DNA from: Bactrocera neohumeralis
Lineage: Eukaryota; Arthropoda; Insecta; Diptera; Tephritidae
DNA length: 64,000 nucleotides
Assembly: GCF_024586455.1 (NCBI RefSeq)
Contig: NC_065921.1
Span: 65,163,528-65,227,527 of the forward strand
Direction: 5' to 3'
Part shown: piece after piece, positions 1 to 11,978 of the stretch
Numbering within the stretch: position 1 is the stretch's first letter
How the letters are laid out: every line of letters starts with the position of its first letter
Program-made: the position numbers and the translations under genes
Notes under the pieces: generated by a model
What the model saw: the letters and a program-made list of their open reading frames with translations, nothing else
The model's database searches: none
Told to the model about the DNA's origin: nothing

Positions 1-2970
1 GTGTGAGCTTGGTCCAATGCATGGGGATTTCTTTTAGCAGCCTCAACCTGTTTCATAGCGATGAGTCAATTATTTTAGTAAGAGCTTGGCGGGGAAACAC
101 CACAACAAGGTGCGTAAAGAGTAGCGAATCGTGTTCGTGATTTGCAGAATACGCCGAAAGAAAATGAAACTGCATACCAAGAAATGGCAGAAACTTATTT
201 CGCACTAAATTAGCACAAGCATTCGGTTTTTCCAACGCTAGCAAGTTAAACATTAGCATAATATTAAATAAAATGTGTGTGCAGGAGCGAAAATTGCAAA
301 ATGTGTGCTTTCCAATATTTTGTGAATGTATTCAACCAACTTTTGCTGCATACGTACAGAGTAAGCTCTGTTGTTAGTTGATTTATGCACTTTAACTGAC
401 AGCTTGGCATACACAAGATGGCCACACAATTAACTGCTGTACGCCACATTAACTTTGAATGGTGACATGACTGCGCATAAATAGCTAAAAAGCTTGCATA
501 TACCTGTATATACATATGTATGTATGTACATACCAATATGCATTTAAATGTAAGAAGTATGAAGAAAATGCGCAAGCTATTGTCCTTCGTTGAAAAGAAA
601 CTAAGCAAAAGTAATATATTACTGCAATGTACATACATATGTGCATGGCAAATATGTAGTGTTAGAAATGGACTGGATTTTAAGTGTGTTCAATTTAGGG
701 CTGTCTTGACATGAACCTAAATTCAGTTTTATCATAAGAAGCTTTCTCATGACGAGCGCTAAAAAGGAAATTGCCTACGTGATTACATACAAAATGCGTA
801 CAATCCTGAAGGCATTCTCAACAAGTGGTTACCTCAAAAGCGTACATACACATCAATAATACAATTTCGGAGAGGTTGGTTGTAACTTCTCTCCTACAAA
901 CAACTGTTGACTATCATCAAAGGCTACATTTTCAAGCAGCGCAAGCAGAAATCAATGAAAAATTCAGTACTCACTGTTAGCAAGTCAAAGATTGGATTTT
1001 GCGCTCCTTTGCCGTCGACTACCATTACATTCTCTCTTTTTTTAACATGCCAATGTGTGCTCTTCGTGGCGTATACGTTTTAACCTAACTGAAAGAGTGT
1101 TGCCGCTGTAGTAAATTGTCATTTATGTATATTTAAAGAAAGTGTTTTATATAAATGTAATTTTTTTTTTTATTATAGTGATTAATGTAAACAACTAATT
1201 ACTATTCTTTTGTATACTTGTATAAGTGTCACTTTAATTACAAAAGCTCAAAAGGTTAGGCAATAATAATAATTAACTGTAATTATGTAATCCCCTTAAG
1301 TCGTTAGTTAGATTTCTTTGGAAAGTCAACGATTATTATATGTAATATGTATTAGTGAACGTAAAACGAAATATTTTTTTTTGATATTTATTGCCAAAGA
1401 TTAATATTTATAACGGCAACCCTGAAAGGAAACGTCAATCAATTTTGTAAGAGTGTTGATAAAATTATTTTGCTGAATATGGTTATGAGTGAACCTTTTC
1501 GACAAGGAAATACAATTTAGTTACACATATTTATGTACCATATACGTATGTACATATGTACATATATGTAAGAATGTATATGTATGTATATGTACTTATT
1601 CAGATACACACATATTTTGTAATGTAATCATTCCTTTTTGACAGAATTTAACTATATAAATGCGTTTACATAAACATATGTACATATGTATACAAATAAA
1701 TGAATTTTGTGCTCTTTGATTATTGTGTAAAGTTATGAAAAATTTGGCTAAAAAGCAAACAGCCGCAATTTTTTTCCTAATTCAGTTTTGATTTTGACAC
1801 ATTTATGTGGCGATAAATTCGAATTAACCATTTGTGTTATTTTTTACTTTTCAAAGATAAATTGTTTTTAAACCGATACATTCTTATTCCTACTCTGCTT
1901 TCGACATTTTTTATAACATATTTTGAAGGCAAAGCACTTTCATTTTGCATTTGATCTGTAAAACAAAAAATCAAATTGTTGTGACACGTTTAGTTAATTA
2001 ATGCATAGAAGCGTGTGGTAAAAAAAACCATACCATATGATCAAAAGCTCAGTAGCTTACAAATTCTAAATCAAAATTAATACAAAAACTTGATTTACAC
2101 AAAAAACATATAAACGCAAATAACTGGTTTCTAAACTTGTTAATTTTTCATAAAATAAAAAAACGTTACATTTCTATGTATGTATATGCATGTTTTTGGC
2201 AAAAGTGCATTAGAGTGCAAAAATTGCAGCTGTGCCATTTGAATATAAAAAGCCTGATATTTAAAAAATATTTGTCGTGGCACATTTGATCAGGCGTTAA
2301 AAGTTTAATGTGTTGCAAATTAGCCGAAGTGCATTCACAAACACATACATATAGTCTTAGTAGAAAAATACATACATATGTATATGCTCGTTCAGCTTTT
2401 AATTGAGCTAAGCTCCGAAGCTGTCCGTTCTACTAAATAAACTATGTTTATTTTTGGTATTTGTCAATAACTGTTATTGTAATTTGACTTTATAACCTGC
2501 TTTATCTTAAATTAAGCTAAAATTAGAGGGTTTGTAAATTATTTGATTCAATTAAGTAAATCCTCTTAAAGCAAGAACGTCCTGATGTCAACTACATTCA
2601 GTGCACTTTATGAGCATAAAACGCCAACTTGAAATTAAAATTGACATTTTTATAAATAGCAAATCAAAATTAATAATATTAGCTACAAAAATTTTGTTTT
2701 TTTCAGGGCGACTTCCAACTGTTTTGTCATATTATTTTTATTTTTGCATTCTGTTACATTTGTTTTTCGATATTTTACCGACCACATAAAAATCGATTTG
2801 TGTTTGTTTTGTTTCGAGACAGTGTTCTTTTTAAGTAAATTTATCGCATCCTAAGGTTTAACTTTTTATTTACCAATGTCTATACATATATGTTGTATTA
2901 AACATATTATAATTTTATATAAAGTGCAGAAAAAAATTAAAGCACAAATAATAATATTTTGAAGGATTTA
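1..2970. other. AT-rich non-coding DNA, probable Punch intron or upstream flank
   Basis: No gene recognised. Open frames here are short, AT-rich and resemble no protein I know. The stretch is rich in ATACATATGTATGT-type microsatellite clusters (near 505-535, 1540-1590, 1675-1700 and 2370-2390). Because only the last three Punch exons are present further right, this is inferred to be Punch intron; it could also hold an unrecognised 5' exon. Confidence 0.5.
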
Positions 2971-3473
2971 CAGTATCGGACAAAACATTTGCAACTAGAG
3001 CGAAGTTCTAGATTTTTTTGTCTTACAATGCCATTTTTCCTTCGAATTGCTTTTTGTTTCTTGTTTTAAATTTACAGCATTGAAGTTACATATTTTGCAA
3101 TGTTTATCGCGAGCTTTTTTATTTTATTTATATTTGAAAATAATTTCAAATGTACGCCAATCCGCCGCGACAAAACAATTGCAACTCAGTTTTGTTCGCT
3201 TCTTTTCTCCTTTGCTCGTTTCTTTTTCTAACGGTATTGAGTTTGAATTAATTAGAACAGTTACTGAGCATAATTTAATGTGTAATGTGCCAAAAACTGA
3301 TCAGTTTTTTCAAAGGGCCCTGGAGGCATGGAGAAATATACCCCGGACCATAGTGAATAACCTTATAGCTTCAATGCCGCTGCGAAGCAAAGCAGTTATT
3401 GAGAGTAATGAGTTTGATACAAAATATTATTTTCATTATCATATTTCAGTTGCAAATGTTTTGTTCGATACTG
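2971..3473 (+). mobile_element. Deleted Tc1-like transposon with TA duplication and IR/DR-type left end
   Basis: The ends are near-perfect 26-bp inverted repeats (2971-2996, starting CAGTATCGGACAAAAC, and 3448-3473). Both are flanked by TA, the usual Tc1/mariner target. A degenerate inner direct copy of the repeat sits at about 3168-3186, 190 bp from the outer copy, as in IR/DR-type Tc1 elements. Near 3327-3410 the + strand still encodes a Tc1 transposase C-terminus, with the motif W-R-N-I-P followed by S-M-P-L-R and A-V-I. The DDE catalytic core is absent, so this is a non-autonomous deletion copy of about 503 bp. Its right end lies 92 bp upstream of the first tRNA-Trp gene. Confidence 0.85.
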
Positions 3474-3565
3474 TATATGTAGTTGAAATATGTATTGTTT
3501 CGAAAAAATCAATTGTCGAGCCGCCTGCGTGCTCTTGTGGCTAATTTGCGCCATAATTTAAGCAC

Positions 3566-3637
3566 GACTCCGTGGCGCAACGGTAGCGCGTCTGACTCCA
3601 GATCAGAAGGTTGCGTGTTCAAATCACGTCGGGGTCA
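3566..3637 (+). tRNA. tRNA:Trp-CCA: tRNA-Trp (anticodon CCA), copy 1
   Basis: This 72-nt cloverleaf has acceptor arm GACTCCG/CGGGGTC with G-T pairing. The D-arm region contains the A box TGGCGCAACGG. The anticodon arm TCTGA-CTCCAGA-TCAGA carries CCA, and the T arm contains the B box GTTCAAATC. It lacks an encoded CCA tail and an intron, as expected for a fly tRNA-Trp. A T-run at 3659-3664 can terminate RNA polymerase III. It is identical to the copies at 5166 and 5806. Confidence 0.98.
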
Positions 3638-4200
3638 TTGGAGACCAGTATTGTTTAACTTTTTTATTTATTTACATATATAACGAATAAAAAATCAATT
3701 GATGTAATTTTCCTCTATTATTCTGATCTGCAAATTTATTACGCAATTTTAAATATTTTTATCGGACAAAAAATATATTATTTTATCGCTTTTTAATTTT
3801 TTTAATTTAAGGAATGCTTACTTTATTCATTGCTTTAATTTACCGCTCCAAATTGAGTGCATTAAAATTAATATTAACATTACCAATGCAATTATGAATT
3901 ATGCAATAATGAACGTTATTAGAAAGAAATTTTCAATGTGAAATGCTAATTTTGCAGTCTAAAAACAAATTCCATTTCTTTATACCTATGCATATAAAAC
4001 GTTTTCGTAAGAAATTGTCTCACATACTATATACTGCATTTGTATATTCATATACATACATATGTATGTATCTATGTATGTAATATTTATGTACATACAT
4101 ATGTACATATGTACGTGCTAAGTATTTATCTGAAAGTAAAATTTCCTTCTATGGATAGTGCCATGTAAAGATTTTTCACATACGAACATACTCATGGTAA
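3638..4200. other. AT-rich spacer between tRNA copy 1 and a dispersed repeat
   Basis: No gene seen. It contains long A/T runs and a dense block of TACATATGTATG-type tetranucleotide repeats at about 4045-4115. Confidence 0.6.
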
Positions 4201-4202
4201 AA

Positions 4203-4834
4203 CAAGTAAGGAAGGGCTAAGTTCGGGTGTCACCGAACATTTTATACTCTCGCATTTACATATTTTTCAAATACCGTATTTGTGTAAAGTTTTATTCCGC
4301 TATCATCATTGGTTTCTAATGTATATATTATATAGAGAAGGCATGAGATGGAATTCAAAATAGCGTTATATTGGAAGAAGGCGTGGTTGTGAACCGATTT
4401 CACCCATATTTCGTACATGTCATCAGGGTGTTAAGAAAATATTAAATACCGAATTTCATTGAAATCCGTCGAGTAGTTCCTGAGATATGGTTTTTGGTCC
4501 ATAAGTGGGCGACGCCACGCCCATTTTCAATTTTTAAAAAAAACTTGAGTGCAGCTTCCTTCTGTCATTTCTTCCGTAAAATTTAGTGTTTCTAACGTTT
4601 TTTGTTAGTCGGTTAACGCACTTTTAGTGATTTTCAACATAACCTTTGTATGGGAGGTGGGCGTGGTTATTATCCGATTTCTTCCATTTTTAAACTGTAT
4701 ATTGAAATGCTTGAAGGAATCGACTCCATAGAGTTTGGTTGATATAGCTATAGTAGTTTCTGAGATATGTACAAAAAACTTAGTAGGGGGCGGGGCCACG
4801 CTCTCTTTAGCAACTTTGTTGCGAGAGTATAAAA
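4203..4834. repeat. Dispersed repeat bounded by inverted TTTATACTCTCGCA motifs
   Basis: The left end reads AAGTAAGGAAGGGCTAAGTTC and then a short hairpin (GTTCGGGTGTCACCGAAC). An arm TTTATACTCTCGCA (4241-4254) is mirrored by TGCGAGAGTATAAA (4820-4833). The interior has two patches of GGGCG.GGCCACGC/GTGGGCGTGG character and no long frame. I recognise this type of sequence as a common interspersed repeat of tephritid and drosophilid genomes. The class (Helitron-like or fold-back) is not certain, and it is not a gene. Confidence 0.6.
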
Positions 4835-5165
4835 ATTGTACGCCGTAAGGTCATAAAAATTTTGGCGCACTTAAAATGCGTGTGCATTTTTTTAATTACA
4901 GCTAATACTTTAAAAATGACAAAGAATACTAAATGGTCCTCGTTTAGAACAGTTTTGCTTAACCGCTAATACACAAATATAATAGTTCATCATTCTCTCT
5001 TTGCATTGGTTTACTCTTAATTTTAAAGCTTTTCCGAAAGCTTTTTAAGTTCAAGTTCAAGTTTGCTTAGTGTAAGCTCTTAGTTTCTCTTTCAATTATT
5101 GTTTTTTGTTTGTATTTACCAAAGGCTTGTGCTTGAGTGCGCCATTTGTGAGTGAGAGATCATAT

Positions 5166-5237
5166 GACTCCGTGGCGCAACGGTAGCGCGTCTGACTCCA
5201 GATCAGAAGGTTGCGTGTTCAAATCACGTCGGGGTCA
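5166..5237 (+). tRNA. tRNA:Trp-CCA: tRNA-Trp (anticodon CCA), copy 2
   Basis: Identical in all 72 positions to the copy at 3566, including A box, B box and CCA anticodon. The 5' flank is unrelated to that of the other copies. A T8 run begins 12 bases after the 3' end and should terminate RNA polymerase III. The sequence between copies 1 and 2 is unique apart from the dispersed repeat at 4.2-4.8 kb. Confidence 0.98.
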
Positions 5238-5805
5238 CAAGAATGAAATTTTTTTTATTTTTGCTTGGAAAAAATTAAATTTAAATACACTTTGAAATAT
5301 TAATTAATTCTGAATATTGTATATCTCAACAAAATTACTAATAAAGCTTATATGAAGCAGTGGACTTCAAAGAATAATATATATGTATATATATATTTTA
5401 AATACGCCAAACAGCTAATGAACATCTTTTTTATTTGCTCATTTGAAATTCTGCTTGAAATACGCCTGTGAATCTATCTTGAATTAGCTTATAAAAAAAA
5501 GTTTGTAGTTGAATAGTGACATTCCAAACAAAAAAGCCTTAAGTCTTTTTAATCAATTTATTAATATTAATCAAATTAAAAACAGTTTTGAGATAGTTAT
5601 AACAAGATAACATACACATGCGAATATATGTATAAGTTTTTATCTACGTGCAAATGTATGTTTAAAAATGAAAAATTTGAAAATAGAATTTTTTGTTAGC
5701 AATAATTTAGTAGTAATTTCAGACTATTGTGAATGGGCTATCGTAATAAGTAAACAAGCGGTAACCAGCGTGGTTGTGTAGCGCTTTTGTGAAGAAATAA
5801 TATGG

Positions 5806-5877
5806 GACTCCGTGGCGCAACGGTAGCGCGTCTGACTCCAGATCAGAAGGTTGCGTGTTCAAATCACGTCGGGGTCA
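5806..5877 (+). tRNA. tRNA:Trp-CCA: tRNA-Trp (anticodon CCA), copy 3
   Basis: Third identical 72-nt tRNA-Trp gene, 568 bp after copy 2, on the same strand. It is followed by T6 about 15 bases downstream. It lies only 189 bp upstream of a Punch coding exon, so it is most simply read as nested in a Punch intron in the sense direction. Confidence 0.98.
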
Positions 5878-6066
5878 CACCAACAAATAAGTTTTTTGTG
5901 AATGAATAAATAACCATGACCATTTTTAATTTTTTTCTTTTATTTTCTATGAATTAAAAATACTTCAGTAATTTTAAATATGTTTTAAAATGTATGACTT
6001 TTTATTTTTAGTTGAAAACAAAAATTTGAAAAATGCTAATTCTTATCAATTCAATTTTATTTTTAG

Positions 6067-6694
6067 ACGTTCTCAATGGCGCTGTCTTCGATGAGGATCA
6101 CGATGAAATGGTCGTAGTAAAGGATATCGAAATGTTTTCCATGTGTGAGCATCACATGGTGCCGTTCTATGGAAAAGTTTCTATTGGCTATTTGCCTTGC
6201 AATAAGATTTTGGGACTCAGCAAGTTGGCAAGGTAGATATATTTCTGTGATTCATAACCTAGAAGTTTTGGTTGGTTGGAATAAAATAGTTTTTTAATAC
6301 ATTTCGAATTTATTACAGAATTGTGGAGATCTTTTCACGTCGTCTACAAGTGCAAGAACGTTTGACAAAGCAAATCGCCGTTGCTGTCACCCAGGCTGTG
6401 CAACCAGCTGGTGTTGCTGTCATCATTGAGGGAGTGTAAGTGTACCACCCATATATTAATAAAAAATATAAATGAATAAAAGTAACACGACTTCACATTA
6501 TTTAGATATTAACGTTATAAATAAATTTATCTCCATTATTTATATTTTTTTATTGCTATTTTAGTCACATGTGTATGGTGATGCGTGGTGTGCAGAAGAT
6601 CAATAGCAAAACTGTCACCTCGACAATGTTGGGTGTTTTCCGCGATGATCCTAAAACCAGAGAGGAGTTCTTAAATCTTGTGACCAGCAAATAA
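6067..6694 (+). CDS. Pu: GTP cyclohydrolase I (Punch), last three coding exons; 5' part outside window
   Basis: GTP cyclohydrolase I (EC 3.5.4.16) converts GTP to 7,8-dihydroneopterin triphosphate, the first step to tetrahydrobiopterin and the fly pteridine eye pigments; it is cytosolic. Exons are 6067-6232, 6319-6435 and 6565-6694, joined by GT-AG introns (GTAGAT/TTACAG and GTAAGT/TTTTAG). The first exon starts after one base of a split codon, so an upstream exon is required. The window encodes about 137 residues. Zinc ligands are visible: Cys and His in M-F-S-M-C-E-H-H (Cys codon 6144-6146) and Cys in H-M-C-M-V-M-R-G. The tail T-S-T-M-L-G-V-F-R-D-D-P-K-T-R-E-E-F is the conserved C-terminus, with stop TAA at 6692-6694. 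No lesions are seen. The upstream exon ending near F-F-T-K-G-Y-D was not found in the first 6 kb, so it probably lies left of the window. Confidence 0.97.
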
Positions 6695-8110
6695 ACGCAC
6701 CTTTGAAATTGAATGAACTTGCTGAAATTTATTCCAGTGAATGCATATAGAAGGAAATTTTTTAATGAATGCTGCTTATATTTACATATACATATAATAT
6801 TTTAAAACGTATACACATACCTAGATTTAAGATGCTGTTTGCAAATAAAGATATATGTTTCAATATATATACATAAATACATACGTAAATGGAAAGTATA
6901 TAGAAAACTTTAACACACTATAAAAAAGCCAGAGAGAGAATTGTATTGTACTTAAGCGAGGAACACCAAAATCATTCAAAACGTGTATGAGTAAATATTT
7001 TCTGACAACATAGAAAAATATTAAAAATATAACTTAATATCTTAAAGGAGAATAGGGAATTTTAAAAATAAACTGTGAGAAGTAAAATTACGAAATATTT
7101 AATGAGAGTAAATGAAAAGGTAGAAAGAAGCAAATCAAAATTAGCATAATAAAAATAATAGCAAACTGATTTCATTAAAACTAAAACTAAAAAAGCAACG
7201 AAACTTAGCCAATATACAAATTATATATGTATGTACATAATTTTGTATTAAAAATTAGAAACTATAAATTTTTGACAATGTGCGCTAAATATAAAATATT
7301 TTAAACATTGCGTAGTTTACATTATTTTGATTTAATGGTTTTCCGCACGCAAAAAGCCTTTGAAAAGCTAATTTAAATATACATAAATATTAATAAATAT
7401 TATTTTGTACAAAACTACACCACGGTTTGGAGAGAAACAGGAGGAACAACTTTAAGAATAATCGACTTGCCATTAATGATTTACACCGATTGTTAAGCAA
7501 ATAAAAAAGGCTTGTTTAAATAATAACGAAACAACAACAATAAATGCAATCGGATATTTTCCAAAAAAATTTTCCTAAATAAATACAATAATATTATTGT
7601 TAATACTAACTATTATACATATGTATGTATACATAGTGAAAACGAAACTGAAGGCATAACGTTCAAAGATTGATCAAAATATCTTTGGCTGCTGCAAATC
7701 GTTTAGGGAATTTACACAATCAAACGAGTTTACAAATAAAAATCGGATATTATATTTACAAAACAATATATATAATTATTAAAAACGAAAGAAATGTGTA
7801 TTTATAATAATAATGCATTACAAATATTTTTAAAGTAAAAATACATAAAACCTTGGCTTTTTGACATGCAATTGTCTAGAAAAAAATGGCGCCAAATAAA
7901 AACGTTAACAATTTACGTTAATGCAAACGTACATACATGCATCCATACTTCGAGAAATTCGTATGATATATTTGTTGTTGTTCATTGTTGTCATTATAAG
8001 TATAAAAAAATTATATATACATACATACAGATGTTCTATACTATGTTAATTCTCGAGATATTTAAAAGTGAAATATAAATAAATTGTTATAGAAGCAAGT
8101 GTAAAGAGTA
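6695..8110 (+). other. Pu: Probable Punch 3' UTR and AT-rich 3' flank
   Basis: No other gene is seen after the Punch stop. Several AATAAA motifs occur (for example near 6843 and 7498), so the poly(A) site cannot be chosen by eye. Composition is extremely AT-rich and short frames within it look random. Confidence 0.5.
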
Positions 8111-9100
8111 TTTGTTTTATTACTGGGTCTTGATTTAATTAGGGTTTTATTAAAGATTATAGTTTTTTAAACATTTCAAACTATTTGTCGGCATGAAGTA
8201 ATTGTTTCAATTATTGGAAAATAAATCAATACTGACATATTTGTAGTCTTCACATTGAAGATGGTAAATGTTTAAATTCACCATGTATTTATTTAATTTC
8301 CTGCAATATGATTACTATTTATTCTTTCAAAACCCGACTACTTTATCAAAGATGTGAACCGATTGTCCACACACGAATGCACGCCGCAATAGCTTACTTT
8401 TACAACGTACTATTGTGAATTTCAGCGTACATTTTCATAAGTCTCTCAACATTTCTACACAAAATTGTTGTCAGCAACTCTAGTTTGTGAAAAAATTTCG
8501 GTAGGTTGTGAAAATAAAGTAATTGTGTCGAAAATAATTAAAATACTATATAAAAGACTTCAATAAAACACTGCAATAGACTGTTGTTGGCGTTGATTGT
8601 ATAGCATAATTGTAGCATAATTGCTATTCATATGTGAAGCACTGTAAGGTGAAGAACACATAAAAGTGCACTGCTCTAGTTGTTTGGAGAATACACGGAA
8701 CTCAGCGGTGACTTTCAATAAACTGCTAGTGAATTTGTTATGCAAACAAAAATAATTAAACAGTGAAAATAAGTTTTGTAAAGATGTGATTAAGTGCTTG
8801 GAGAAATTCATGAAAACTGCTACCATTTGTAGATGCTAAAAAGAGATCCCCGAATATGAACGATCGAAAACGATCAACCTCTGCTATGTCGCTATATTGT
8901 ATCGTGCTGCATTGATAGCTTGACAAAACGTGGTGTTTTTGTTGCTTTGGCATGCTTTGCTACGTTCGTTTATTGTTGCACCACTGTGAATTTCAGAATT
9001 AAATATGTCAGTAGGTGTGTGCAGTGGTGGCAGCCATTGTGAATGCATTAGGTTTTTCGCTGTGGTCACGTACTCTCTTTCATGCTGTGCAATTTTGTTA
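8111..9100. other. Intergenic DNA, no gene recognised
   Basis: Slightly higher GC at 8340-9070 allows overlapping minus-strand frames of 60-90 codons. Their predicted peptides have no domain, signal or repeated structure, and they overlap one another in different frames. I see no supported gene. Confidence 0.5.
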
Positions 9101-9108
9101 TAATTTAG

Positions 9109-9261
9109 TCAGTTTTACCTGTGCGAAGAATATTGCGAATTAATATTGTTTACATTAATGCAAATACAATATTAGTGTGATCCTATTTTGTGTGTAAAGA
9201 AAATATTGACAAAGGGAAAATCAATTAAATGGAACACCTAACCAGCGACTAACATTGATTG
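9109..9261 (+). promoter_or_regulatory. Candidate promoter and non-coding first exon with strong splice donor
   Basis: An initiator-like TCAGTT at 9109-9114 follows TTATAATT and starts about 150 bases of sequence with no long frame. This ends in a very good donor, CATTGATTG|GTAAGT (GT at 9262-9263). A 7-codon upstream-type frame (ATGGAACACCTAACC... to TAA) lies just before the donor. This is the usual look of a fly 5' UTR exon. The gene it would serve is unknown; the next confident + strand coding start is Kdm4B at 41962. Inference only. Confidence 0.35.
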
Positions 9262-9263
9262 GT

Positions 9264-10740
9264 AAGTAATTTTGGTAAAATTTTTGTTTTTCAACAATGT
9301 CAAATATTTCTCTACTGGCCTTTTTTGACATCTACACCGTTTGTTCGTAAAAACAATTAATTATTGTGAAGAAATAGAAAATGTGCAATCGATTTATTAC
9401 CAATCAACTGCGTGCCCCACGCACCTAAAGATCTACGAAAGGTGAACTTTTTAGTGATGGAGGGAGAGATTTTTTTTTGTTAAAAAACATTCTCTCATTG
9501 AGTTTAGCTGTATGTTTAGATTTTATTCTTGCTGCTTTGTTTACTTAAATTCCGAATAATCCTATTAAATATTTACTCGTTCATTTGTCAGTTGGTGTGT
9601 GTGTGTTTGTGAATATGTATCTATGTACACCTGCAGTGTGTGATTATGCGGGCGACATTAACGAGATTGTGTTTTCGTAGCACCAAAGTGTTTTTAAAAC
9701 CAAGCTGCCAAGCCCCCTTATTAGATTATTTGCAAATATGTGTGTGTGCATTTCTTGTTGAACGCTCTTTTGATACATTTAATTCTAAGATGATTAGGGT
9801 ACATGGTTTGTACATTGTGTTATTTTTGCTTTGCTGCTAATGTAATGCAAAGCATTTTGTTGAAATACTCTTTAACTTGACACAGTGTTGCCAGTGCCGG
9901 TTTTGGTATTATCCACAATGTGCAATGGTATAAAAATGTATTTGATAAAAGTTTATCGAAAGACATCCATTTAATCGTAATAATTGTTAAGTGAAGTAAA
10001 ATATTTTACTGGCCGTTTTTTCGCTTGCATTAATATTACATAGATTTTCGTTACAAGAGCAATTTTGCCAGCATAAGTTTCAGTGATGCCATATTTTTAT
10101 ATGTTTTAATTGTGCAATTAATTTTCTAATTTGGATTTTTAGAGATTCAGCAAATATTTAATTTTGTTATCTAAATGATTATTTCAAAGTTATTATCACT
10201 TTTTTACAAAATATTTTAACCTAATTCCTTCAACGTTGCTAAGCTACTGGTAAAAGGCATTGATGTGTTTATCTCACCGGTATTACCAATATAAGTAATA
10301 TTCATAAGAAGCAATGACACTCATAATAATTTGCAAAACTCTTTCTTACTTTTACTAAATTGCTTTAAAAATTTTAATAACTATAACCAAATGGGAATGT
10401 TTTATTTCTATTTGTGTGTGATATCAGAAAAGTTATATAAGCTTGGAATATATTGTGTTTAAGAACCGCATATTCGTATCTTTGTATAAGAGAATAGTTT
10501 TTTCTTTGACATTTCTTTCTTTTATTACAAAACTTACGAATTATTATCACACAGCCTGGCAAAATGTAAACAAACAAGCGAGAGAAAATTCACTGTGTAA
10601 CAGTTCACAATGGCTTGACTTTTCGATGTTCAAAGTTTGAAGTTCACTGTAGTGATTAAATAACAATTGCATACACTAGGTTTACTACTATAGCAGTACT
10701 TTTTAAAAAGTATACTGTTGTGTTAAATCAAATATAAGTA
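9264..10740. other. AT-rich non-coding DNA
   Basis: No gene, RNA or clear repeat recognised. If the donor at 9262 is real, this is the beginning of a long intron. Confidence 0.5.
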
Positions 10741-11604
10741 TTAGTGTGGTACCGATGGATAGAGGAGGTCCTCAGGATTAAAAACACATATACCGTCCTC
10801 AGACGCATAGTTTTCGAGATATTTCACTTCAAAGATCCACAATTTTACATGCAATTCACTCTTACTTTGTTTTGTTGTTGTTATTCTTTACATGTCATGA
10901 CAAATACCGCCGCAAGAATCGTAATATTGCCATTAGTGTTGTCTCGATTGTAATTTCGCCTGTTTGAATTCGGGAGTTAAATTATTAAAATATTGGACAT
11001 TTGCAGTTATAAGTAATAACATAAACAATATTTACGAACGCTCTGCAATTCATAATAATAGAATGGCACGCTGTGCAAATTTATAACAGGCACGATTCGG
11101 ATTACTTTGGCGGAGGGGTAAAAAAACCGAATTTCCGTATAAATGGGGTATGTACGGATAGGGAAGCTTCTCCAGAGGAGGAATGTCCAAAAATAATGTA
11201 AAAATTACTAATATTTTTTAAAATATTCACGATTAAAAGTTCAAAAATTTGCACTAATAACACATGGTATTTCTCCATGTTTCACTAAATTTTTTCACAT
11301 TTTTTACTTCGTATATTTAAATACACACTCTAAGCTTTGAAATAAGCTTACATTTCACTTTTATTTTGCTATATTTTACCTAAATTTATTAATTTAAAAA
11401 TCACTTAGCACACTCATCGTTGAAAAGGTTAGATTGTTTACAATTATGAGGAAAACGAGCCTTGCCACATCTTAAACAGTAAATATGTAGGATTTTTAAC
11501 AATTTTTCTTTGTTTGTTTTATCGCGTGATTCTTTTTTCTATATTAACCATAAAAAAATACTTTCAACATATGTATATGTGTAATACGTAATTTACTCCT
11601 TTAT

Positions 11605-11976
11605 GCATTGGCGGCCTGCGGCCGCGCTTTAAAAAAATAACCCTGGTCGAGCGAATACCCGGGGTGACTGAAGTACTTTCACGTAGTACTCCTTTCTGCG
11701 TTGGCGGCCTTCGGCCGCGCTCTAAAAAAATAACCCTGGTCGAGCGAATACCCGGGGTGACTGAAGTAATATCGCGTAGTACTCCTTTCTGCGCTGGCGG
11801 CCTTCGGCCGCGCTCTAAAAAAATAACCCTGGCCGAGCGAATACCCGGGGTGACTGAAGTAATATCGCGTAGTACTCCTTTCTGCATTGGCGGCCTTCGG
11901 CCGCGCTCTAAAAAAATAACTCTGGCCGAGCGAATACCCGGGGTGACTGAAGTACTTTCGCGTAGTACTCCTTTCT
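11605..11976. repeat. Minisatellite: four tandem 93-bp GC-rich units
   Basis: Units start at 11605, 11698, 11791 and 11884, with a degenerate partial copy just upstream. Each holds a perfect hairpin GCGGCC-TTC-GGCCGC (one unit has TGC in the loop), an A7 run, AATACCCGGGGTGACTGAAG and a CGTAGTACTCC end. Differences between units are few. Since 93 is a multiple of three, frames stay open on both strands, which produces 107-170 codon frames that are artefacts. The GC content contrasts sharply with the AT-rich flanks. Confidence 0.95.
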
Positions 11977-11978
11977 GC

